The notes beneath the pieces were generated by a model. That model worked only from the letters and a program-made list of their open reading frames with translations. It had not been told where the DNA came from and searched no databases. The position numbers and the translations under genes are program-made. This document shows positions 1 to 4,923 of a DNA stretch of 7,184 nucleotides, in pieces (the stretch's first letter is position 1; every line of letters begins with the position of its first letter). This DNA comes from Robiginitomaculum sp. Lineage in GTDB: Bacteria > Pseudomonadota > Alphaproteobacteria > Caulobacterales > Maricaulaceae. The stretch is from contig JALSYJ010000317.1 in assembly GCA_027071965.1 (NCBI GenBank), positions 1 through 7,184 on the forward strand. The letters are read 5' to 3'.

Positions 1-169
1 CAAGAATTGCCCGGCATAAAGCCTTGTCACGGGAATCAAGACTTGCAAAACGCTGATCCTGCTCGAAGAACACATCCAGTGCCTTGTGGCGACCAAACAC
101 CCATTCCAGCGCCCGTACAGCACAAGCTCTGGAATGAGAGTGTCGCAATTTTTCATTGTCATTTCTCAT
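1..169 (-). CDS. rsmB: 16S rRNA (cytosine-C5) methyltransferase RsmB, N-terminal fragment
   Basis: Only the first 56 codons are present; the gene continues beyond the left edge. The visible part resembles the N-terminal NusB-like RNA-binding domain of RsmB (Sun/Fmu). An arginine followed by a hydrophobic helix (residues 14-25, with AVRALEWVF) leads to an 'ALD' turn near 30-32 and then to the hallmark LDSRDKAL at residues 44-51. This matches the family pattern 'L-D-x-R-D-(K/R)-A' that precedes the first conserved helix. In the family, the missing C-terminal Rossmann domain uses S-adenosylmethionine to methylate C967 of 16S rRNA in the cytoplasm. The ATG at 169 is chosen because it leaves a normal-length N-terminus. 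An in-frame ATG at 199 would add ten residues; neither has a strong ribosome binding site. A free-standing NusB is the main alternative, and the missing C-terminal part would decide. The neighbouring divergent DUF1674 gene, often found beside rsmB in alphaproteobacteria as I recall, supports RsmB. Confidence 0.78.
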   Translation of the reverse strand, partial: MRNDNEKLRHSHSRACAVRALEWVFGRHKALDVFFEQDQRFASLDSRDKALCRAIL

Positions 170-183
170 CAGCGATCCATACT
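156..183 (+). promoter_or_regulatory. Candidate promoter for the DUF1674 gene
   Basis: TTGTCA at 156-161 (5 of 6 to the -35 consensus) is followed after 16 bases by CATACT at 178-183 (4 of 6 to the -10 consensus). It lies inside the opposing rsmB 5' end, about 40 bases upstream of the start at 223. This is pattern matching only, so support is weak. Confidence 0.25.
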
Positions 184-222
184 CAGGCTTTGCAACCATT
201 GTAAAGCGACAGGCACAGAATC

Positions 223-414
223 ATGACCACACAAAATGACGATTTGCAGAAAATTCACCTAAAGAATGCGCAAAATGCTCTGGCTGAAGCCGCTGAGCGG
301 CGGGCGTCCAACAAGGAAAAAGCCAAGCTTCCCAAAGAGGTCTGCAAACAGCGAAAGGCAGAGCCAACCCGCTATGGTGATTGGGAGCGCAATGGCATTG
401 CCAGCGATTTCTGA
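223..414 (+). CDS. DUF1674 / SdhAF4-like succinate dehydrogenase assembly factor
   Basis: This 63-residue soluble protein ends in the diagnostic DUF1674 (PF07896) signature EPTRYGDWERNGIASDF at residues 47-63, flush with the C-terminus as is normal. The N-terminal half is a charged, helix-prone stretch (ALAEAAERR at 19-27), also typical of the alphaproteobacterial members. Mitochondrial homologues (SDHAF4/Sdh8) bind flavinated SdhA in the matrix and promote its joining to SdhB. The bacterial protein is inferred to do the same in the cytoplasm. The ATG at 223 has a modest upstream purine motif (CAGG, nine bases away). One oddity is that the segment between PKE (37-39) and EPTRYG, usually glycine-rich with a Gly-Gly pair, reads VCKQRKA here and has no glycine. 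The gene is divergent from rsmB, with 23 to 53 bases between start codons depending on which rsmB start is used. Family assignment is strong; the SDH role in this organism is inferred. Confidence 0.86.
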   Translation: MTTQNDDLQKIHLKNAQNALAEAAERRASNKEKAKLPKEVCKQRKAEPTRYGDWERNGIASDF

Positions 415-456
415 GAGCTCCTGGCGCCTATTGTATCAAACAGGGCGGCATACAGC

Positions 457-485
457 TTGCTAAAACAGGGCTATATTGTGTTAAT
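457..485 (+). promoter_or_regulatory. Candidate promoter for the secreted Gly-rich protein gene
   Basis: TTGCTA at 457-462 and GTTAAT at 480-485 are separated by 17 bases. An alternative -10, TATATT at 472-477, lies between them but has no good partner -35. The elements sit 23 bases upstream of the ATG at 509, in the 94-base gap after the DUF1674 gene. That gap shows no T-tailed hairpin, so readthrough from the upstream gene is possible. Confidence 0.25.
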
Positions 486-508
486 CTGGGAATTAAGTGG
501 AGAAAACC

Positions 509-1456
509 ATGCGGCTCTCATCTATTGCTATCAAACTGGCCTTATTTGCTGTTCCCGCAGCTTTAGCATCAGCAGTCAATGCCGATGGTGGTGAAATTTG
601 CCAGCAAAGTGCGGCTTCAGCGTCTTTGGGCAGTATCAATTGCTCTGGCAGGTGGGTGGCGGCTGATGGCACCTTGTTGGGGGCCGTTCCTGATCCGCGC
701 GATACGCCCAAAACACCATATAGAGGATCCGGGCACTCTACAAAAGTATGGACTTCCGGTAGCTCTTTTGATCAGAATCTGCACCGGGCAGAACAATCAC
801 GCATCTGGCGGTCTGTAAGCCCTGAACAAGGCAGCGTTAGGGTAATTCGTGGTGCACAGCAGCACGCCGCTCACCGGGGAGGATCAAGCTATTACTCTGG
901 TGAGCTGTTAGGAGCAGAACATCACCGCTCTGGCTCGCAAATTATCACCTCCACAGCCCGGCATCTGCCTGATTGCAACCATGCTGGCCAGCAACAGTTT
1001 TACAGCTCTTCAGCATTTGGTTCTGGATGCTTTAGCTATGATGAACACGGGCAGGCGCAAGCCGTCCCATGCCCGGCAACTATTAGCTCTGGTCAAAACT
1101 TCTCACAGCAAGCCCACGTCGAAGTATGGGCCAATGTCCAGCAACACCATGCAGGAGGCCAGATTCAACACAGCTATCAGGACAGCCATGTGATCAAAAA
1201 CGATGCCTTCTTTGCCACCTTAAACGGCGGTGTTGGCTCTGATGGCGGGGTATTTTACGGTGGCGGTGGTTACGGCTATGGCTATGGCGCATCCACCAGT
1301 GTTTTGGGTCAGGCTCCCTTGTTGCGATTTGGCGGTAAGCGTAAAGGCGGCGGCGAAAAACGCCACGGTGGCGGTAAAAAGGGTGGCCATGGTGGTGGCA
1401 AAAAGGGCGGTCACGGCGGCGGTAAAATGGGCGGCTATGGCGGCGGCGGGCACTAG
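509..1456 (+). CDS. Secreted Gly/Ser/His-rich protein of unknown function with basic repeat tail
   Basis: I do not recognise this 315-residue protein. The ATG at 509 is preferred over an in-frame GTG at 497 because GGAG at 499-502 lies six bases upstream of the ATG, and because the protein then opens directly with a signal peptide. That peptide has Arg2 and Lys9, a hydrophobic core at about 10-22, and a likely signal peptidase I site after AVNA at residue 25. The mature part is polar, rich in Gly, Ser, Gln and His, with no membrane segment. It has five cysteines (31, 45, 156, 174, 188), an odd number for a protein stabilised only by internal disulfides. A Gly/Tyr stretch including GYGYGYG lies at about 240-262. 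Residues 276-315 form a tail of 23 Gly, 8 Lys, 2 Arg and 4 His built from GGGKKGGH-type units. The tail is strongly cationic and could bind metal, polysaccharide or nucleic acid, but no function can be assigned. No lipobox or anchoring motif is seen, so the product may be periplasmic or released. A secreted nuclease gene follows 119 bases downstream on the same strand. Confidence 0.8.
   Translation: MRLSSIAIKLALFAVPAALASAVNADGGEICQQSAASASLGSINCSGRWVAADGTLLGAVPDPRDTPKTPYRGSGHSTKVWTSGSSFDQNLHRAEQSRIWRSVSPEQGSVRVIRGAQQHAAHRGGSSYYSGELLGAEHHRSGSQIITSTARHLPDCNHAGQQQFYSSSAFGSGCFSYDEHGQAQAVPCPATISSGQNFSQQAHVEVWANVQQHHAGGQIQHSYQDSHVIKNDAFFATLNGGVGSDGGVFYGGGGYGYGYGASTSVLGQAPLLRFGGKRKGGGEKRHGGGKKGGHGGGKKGGHGGGKMGGYGGGGH
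1367..1453 (+). repeat. In-frame 24-bp tandem repeat encoding GGGKKGGH units
   Basis: Three consecutive 24-base units (1367-1390, 1391-1414, 1415-1438) encode GGGKKGGH, GGGKKGGH and GGGKMGGY. A shortened last unit (1439-1453) encodes GGGGH just before the TAG stop. The two identical peptide units differ at several third codon positions, so the peptide repeat is better conserved than the DNA. This suggests selection on the protein rather than a recent duplication. A degenerate GGGEKRH unit precedes the array. Confidence 0.85.
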
Positions 1457-1517
1457 ACCCGTCCCTTATCCCCTTTGACAAATATTGGCTAGGCCCGACA
1501 GCCTTCGGAAAATATAC

Positions 1518-1546
1518 TTGCTATTACCATTTATCTAGGATAAAAA
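1518..1546 (+). promoter_or_regulatory. Candidate promoter for the nuclease gene
   Basis: TTGCTA at 1518-1523 and TAAAAA at 1541-1546 are separated by 17 bases. A start about seven bases on would give a leader of roughly 23 bases without a clear Shine-Dalgarno sequence. Another TTGACA at 1475-1480 is a perfect -35 match but has no acceptable -10 at the right distance. Confidence 0.3.
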
Positions 1547-1556
1547 TCCTATTTTT
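1536..1556 (+). terminator. Weak terminator-like hairpin with T5 tail upstream of the nuclease gene
   Basis: TAGGAT (1536-1541), loop AAAA, then ATCCTA (1546-1551) forms a perfect 6-bp stem followed by TTTTT at 1552-1556. The shape fits an intrinsic terminator, which could end transcription from the upstream secreted-protein gene. However, the stem has only two G-C pairs and overlaps the candidate -10 of the next gene, so it may be just an AT-rich promoter dyad. Confidence 0.3.
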
Positions 1557-1575
1557 AGCAATTAAGCCTAGCCAA

Positions 1576-2061
1576 ATGCGTGTACTCCTGCTATTACTCC
1601 CATTATTGTCAGCGCCTGTGAGCGCCCTTGCGGCAACAGATCGGTTAACCGGCCCGATTGCAGCAGAGGTATTGCGAGTGATTGATGGCGACACCATTGC
1701 TGTTAAAGCATTGATATGGCCAGATCAGCAGGTTGAGGTAAAGGTTCGGCTGGCCAAAATTGATGCGCCAGAATTATTCCGGCCATCCTGTGAGCGCGAA
1801 AGACAAACTGCGCGAAAAGCCACGGAATTTGTCAAAACCCAAATCGGTATTCAGGTGCAGTTAACAGACATTCGTCTTGGAAAATATGCAGGCCGGGTTA
1901 TTGCCAACATTGACACCAGCAGCGGGCAGGATCTGGGCGGGTTATTGCTAAAAGCCAAACTGGCACGCAGCACTGAAGAACCTAAGAGATGGTGTTTGCC
2001 GACAGCCAAAAACACCTCCCCACACAAAACTTCTGAAATCAGGTATCAGCCAAAATACTGA
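1576..2061 (+). CDS. Secreted thermonuclease-like (SNase/TNase fold) nuclease
   Basis: This 161-residue protein starts with a leucine-rich signal peptide (residues 1-19, likely cut after SALA), so it should act outside the cytoplasm. The rest is a single SNase OB-fold domain (SNc, PF00565). The motifs appear in order: VIDGDTI at 35-41, RLAKIDAPE at 58-66 and a GRVIA segment at 106-110. By comparison with staphylococcal nuclease, D37, D39, R58, D63, E66 and R107 correspond to D19, D21, R35, D40, E43 and R87, the calcium-binding and catalytic set; Thr41 is replaced by Ala64. Family members hydrolyse DNA and RNA phosphodiesters, usually with calcium. Activity here is inferred from intact residues. 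The ATG at 1576 gives a sensible signal peptide but lacks a clear ribosome binding site and directly follows one arm of an inverted repeat. The stop codon lies two bases from the atpC stop on the other strand. Substrate and biological role (nutrient scavenging, defence, biofilm DNA) cannot be read from the sequence. Confidence 0.88.
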   Translation: MRVLLLLLPLLSAPVSALAATDRLTGPIAAEVLRVIDGDTIAVKALIWPDQQVEVKVRLAKIDAPELFRPSCERERQTARKATEFVKTQIGIQVQLTDIRLGKYAGRVIANIDTSSGQDLGGLLLKAKLARSTEEPKRWCLPTAKNTSPHKTSEIRYQPKY

Positions 2062-2063
2062 CG

Positions 2064-2465
2064 CTAATCCTTCATTGCCGAAGCTAAAGCCTGCAAATAT
2101 TCTAATTGCTCTGTTGCCGCTTCACGCTTTTCTTCGGTTTCGGCATCCCGCACATCTTCCTCGGCATCCGTAATGTCCTGCGCCAGCTTTGCAGGATCCA
2201 GATCGCCCAGCTCCACCGCCTCTTCGGCCAAAACCGTCAAACCCTCAGAAGTAACATCAGCAAATCCGCCGCGAATATAAATACGGCGCTCTTTCTCTTC
2301 GTTCATTACCGAAATAGCACCCGGCCGAATCGCGGTCATAACCGGCATGTGTTCAGGATAAACCCCGAAATCCCCCTCGGAACCGGGAACGGTAACACTA
2401 TCAACCCCACCGGAGAAAAGCTCTTTTTCCGGTGAGACCAGTGAAAAATGTAACTTGTCAGCCAT
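2064..2465 (-). CDS. atpC: F1F0 ATP synthase subunit epsilon
   Basis: This last gene of the operon encodes a 133-residue epsilon subunit of normal length. The N-terminal beta-sandwich (about 1-85) carries the family signature PGSEGDFGVYPEHMP at 27-41, which contacts gamma and the c-ring. The C-terminal part (about 90-133) is a charged helical hairpin rich in Glu and Ala, the element that in other bacteria can inhibit ATP hydrolysis. The ATG at 2465 is chosen because MADKLHFSLVSPE matches the conserved family N-terminus. A GTG at 2474 would add MSP, and it has the better-spaced AGGA, which overlaps the atpD stop codon. The true start is therefore uncertain by three codons. The start lies 17 bases (ATG) or 8 bases (GTG) after atpD, indicating co-transcription. 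The 3' end converges on the nuclease gene with a two-base gap and no intervening terminator. Confidence 0.95.
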   Translation of the reverse strand: MADKLHFSLVSPEKELFSGGVDSVTVPGSEGDFGVYPEHMPVMTAIRPGAISVMNEEKERRIYIRGGFADVTSEGLTVLAEEAVELGDLDPAKLAQDITDAEEDVRDAETEEKREAATEQLEYLQALASAMKD

Positions 2466-2482
2466 TGGTGACACCCGGTTTC

Positions 2483-3991
2483 CTATGCAGCTTCGGCGGC
2501 CAGACGTTCGGCCTTCTTGATGGCCTCATCCATGCTGCCAACCATGTAAAATGCCTGTTCCGGCAAATGATCATATTCACCTTCAACCAGACCCTTAAAT
2601 CCGGCAATGGTATCCTTGACATCAACAAGACAACCCGGAGATCCGGTAAAGACCTCTGCCACATGGAACGGTTGTGACAAGAAGCGCTCGACCTTACGAG
2701 CGCGGCTTACCACCAACTTGTCTTCTTCGGACAACTCATCCATGCCCAAAATAGCAATAATGTCCTGCAGGGCCTTATACTTTTGCAAAACTTCCTGCAC
2801 CGCACGGGCAGTTTCATAATGCTCTTCACCGATCACCCGTGGCTCCATAATACGCGAAGTTGAATCCAGTGGATCCACCGCAGGATATATGCCTTTTTCC
2901 GAAATCGCCCGGCTTAGAACCGTGGTTGCATCAAGGTGAGCAAAGGAGGCCGCTGGTGCCGGATCGGTCAAATCATCGGCCGGCACATAAATCGCCTGTA
3001 CCGAGGTGATAGAGCCTTTGTGCGTTGAGGTAATGCGCTCTTGCAAGCCACCCATATCAGTGGCCAGCGTTGGCTGATAGCCCACCGCAGAAGGAATACG
3101 ACCCAAAAGAGCGGACACTTCGGAACCTGCCTGGGTAAAGCGGAAGATATTGTCCACAAAGAACAAAACGTCTTTACCTTCTTCGTCACGAAAATATTCA
3201 GCTTGTGCCAAGCCGGTCAACGCCACACGCGCACGGGCTCCTGGGGGCTCATTCATTTGCCCATAAACCAGTGAACAGCGACTATCACCACCGCCACCTT
3301 CAACGTTTACGTTACTTTCAATCATTTCCCAGTATAGATCGTTGCCTTCACGGGTGCGTTCACCAACACCGGCAAAAACTGAGTATCCAGAGTGCGCTTT
3401 GGCGATATTGTTAATCAGTTCCATAATCAAAACGGTCTTGCCAACACCGGCGCCACCAAACAGACCAATTTTACCACCCTTGGCATAAGGACAAAGCAGA
3501 TCAATCACCTTAATCCCGGTAACCAGCATTTCTGCTTCGGTGCTCTGATCAACAAAATCAGGGGCATCTTTGTGGATTGAACCACGAAACTTTGATTTAA
3601 TCGGGCCGGCCTCATCCACCGGATCACCAATCACATTCATAATACGGCCCAAAGTGGCTGGCCCCACCGGTACCATGATCGGCTCACCACGGTCAAAAAC
3701 CGGTGCACCGCGAACCAGACCCTCTGTAGCATCCATGGCAATACAACGAACTGTGTTCTCACCCAAGTGCTGGGAGACCTCCAAAACAAGGGTTTTTCCC
3801 TCATTGGTCGTTTCCAGCGCATTCAAGATATCGGGCAATGCGCCGTCAAACTCCACATCAACCACAGCGCCGATTACTTGCGCAATGCGGCCGGCAGCCT
3901 TGTTTGCCGCCGACTTCTTTGCAGCGGGCTTTTTTGCGGCAGATTTTTTCACAGCAGCCTTTTTGGTTGCAGTTGGTTTATTGGTGGCCAT
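2483..3991 (-). CDS. atpD: F1F0 ATP synthase subunit beta (catalytic)
   Basis: The beta subunit holds the catalytic nucleotide sites of F1 and makes or hydrolyses ATP at the cytoplasmic face of the inner membrane. Visible marks include the Walker A loop GGAGVGKT at 179-186, the catalytic glutamate of GERTREGNDLYWEM (E211), the LFFVDNIFRF Walker B region, and DELSEED at 418-424, which couples to gamma. All key residues are intact. At 502 residues it is longer than the usual 460-480. The extra length is an N-terminal tail (about 1-33) of Lys/Ala/Ser/Pro repeats of the AAKK(S/P) type before the conserved GRIAQVIGAVVDVEF. Similar tails occur in some alphaproteobacteria such as Caulobacter. The ATG at 3991 has AGGTG eight bases upstream. 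It lies 18 bases after atpG and just before atpC, within one transcription unit. Confidence 0.98.
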   Translation of the reverse strand: MATNKPTATKKAAVKKSAAKKPAAKKSAANKAAGRIAQVIGAVVDVEFDGALPDILNALETTNEGKTLVLEVSQHLGENTVRCIAMDATEGLVRGAPVFDRGEPIMVPVGPATLGRIMNVIGDPVDEAGPIKSKFRGSIHKDAPDFVDQSTEAEMLVTGIKVIDLLCPYAKGGKIGLFGGAGVGKTVLIMELINNIAKAHSGYSVFAGVGERTREGNDLYWEMIESNVNVEGGGGDSRCSLVYGQMNEPPGARARVALTGLAQAEYFRDEEGKDVLFFVDNIFRFTQAGSEVSALLGRIPSAVGYQPTLATDMGGLQERITSTHKGSITSVQAIYVPADDLTDPAPAASFAHLDATTVLSRAISEKGIYPAVDPLDSTSRIMEPRVIGEEHYETARAVQEVLQKYKALQDIIAILGMDELSEEDKLVVSRARKVERFLSQPFHVAEVFTGSPGCLVDVKDTIAGFKGLVEGEYDHLPEQAFYMVGSMDEAIKKAERLAAEAA

Positions 3992-4009
3992 ATCTTTTTC
4001 ACCTATTTC

Positions 4010-4897
4010 CTAGATAGCTTCCGCCCCGGCAATAATTTCGATCAATTCAGTCGTAATCATGCTCTGGCGTTTTCGGTTATATTGCAATGTAAGTTGTTCA
4101 ATTACTTCGCCGGCATTGCGCGTGGCATTGTCCATGGCGGTCATTTTTGCGCCCATTTCCCCGGCAACATTTTCAAGTAATGCCTGAAACACTTGCGTGG
4201 TCAGATTTCGTGGTAACAGGACTTTTAGAATTTCTTCTTCATCGGGCTCATATGTGTAACATGCTCCACCAAGATCCGGTAGCTCACCACCCTCACTTAT
4301 GCCCTCAATCGCAGGGATCAGGATTTGGCTGGTTGGCACCTGACTCATTACATTTTTGAATTGCGAAAAAACCAATGTGCAAACATCAAATTCGCCAGCT
4401 TCAAACATTTCCAGAATCTTTGCAGAAATTTCCGCTGCATGGCCCGAATTTATGTATTTGTGATCCCGCAGGGAAATAACATCAATAATTCGGGAGCCAT
4501 AAAGGCGCTTGATCTGCTCAAAGGCCTTTACGCCAACACACAAAATTTTCACGTCTTTACCGTCCCTGATCAGTCCGGAAATAAGGTCTTTGGCCTTGCG
4601 GGCAATGGCGCCGTTAAAACCACCACAAAGTCCGCGATCAGCGCTTGCCACCACAACAAGATGGGTTTTGCTCTCTCCAGTTCCAACAAGCAAAGTCGGG
4701 GCACCGGGCTGATCCACCATTGAGTGCGACAAGCTCGCAACCACATTGTTCATGCGCGCGGCATAGGGACGGGCATTTTCCACGGCCTCTTGCGCCCGAC
4801 GCAACTTTGCCGCCGCCACCATTTGCATGGCCTTGGTGATCTTTTGCGTGGACTTTACGCTGTCAATCCGGTTGCGAAATTCTTTTAAACTGGCCAT
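4010..4897 (-). CDS. atpG: F1F0 ATP synthase subunit gamma (central stalk)
   Basis: This 295-residue gamma subunit forms the rotating shaft that links the c-ring to the alpha3-beta3 hexamer. The N-terminal helix (about 1-55) has the conserved RIDSVKSTQKITKAMQMVAA segment. The central Rossmann-like part has SADRGLCGGFNG at 85-96. The C-terminal helix carries the family signature around TAMDNATRNAGEVIEQL and reaches into the hexamer. Length and motifs are normal. The ATG at 4897 has AAGGA nine bases upstream and follows atpA by 26 bases, the longest gap in the operon. No regulatory thiol insert of the chloroplast type is present. Confidence 0.98.
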   Translation of the reverse strand: MASLKEFRNRIDSVKSTQKITKAMQMVAAAKLRRAQEAVENARPYAARMNNVVASLSHSMVDQPGAPTLLVGTGESKTHLVVVASADRGLCGGFNGAIARKAKDLISGLIRDGKDVKILCVGVKAFEQIKRLYGSRIIDVISLRDHKYINSGHAAEISAKILEMFEAGEFDVCTLVFSQFKNVMSQVPTSQILIPAIEGISEGGELPDLGGACYTYEPDEEEILKVLLPRNLTTQVFQALLENVAGEMGAKMTAMDNATRNAGEVIEQLTLQYNRKRQSMITTELIEIIAGAEAI

Positions 4898-4923
4898 GGA
4901 GGCTTGTCCTTAAAACCCGTATT

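Larger units (their letters stand above)
1485..1575. repeat. Perfect 10-bp inverted repeat bracketing the nuclease promoter region
   Basis: TTGGCTAGGC at 1485-1494 is the exact reverse complement of GCCTAGCCAA at 1566-1575, which abuts the nuclease ATG. The arms are 71 bases apart and do not extend further in either direction. The enclosed DNA contains the candidate promoter and a small hairpin. It may be a paired protein-binding site or, if transcription starts further upstream, an RNA stem that hides the start codon. Confidence 0.6.

Noticed and set aside
1..204. Plus-strand 65-codon open frame at the left edge
   Set aside because: It opposes the RsmB-like reading, has an unremarkable composition and no ribosome binding site. 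The minus strand gives a recognisable NusB-like domain.
1367..1453. CRISPR-like or mobile-element repeat
   Set aside because: The repeats are in-frame codons for a peptide repeat, have no unique spacers and show no flanking inverted repeats or transposase.
1194..1481. Minus-strand open frames opposite the Gly-rich tail (95 and 77 codons)
   Set aside because: They are created by the GC-rich glycine repeat codons of the plus-strand gene. Their Arg/His-rich and Ala/Thr-rich products look like repeat shadows, and there is no ribosome site or family motif.
1457..1517. Intrinsic terminator directly after the secreted-protein gene
   Set aside because: Only 4-bp stems (for example CCGA/TCGG at 1495-1508) without a T-run are present.
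3570..4013. 147-codon plus-strand open frame opposite the atpD N-terminus
   Set aside because: Its Phe/Ala-rich end is the antisense image of the Lys/Ala tail of AtpD; no independent support.
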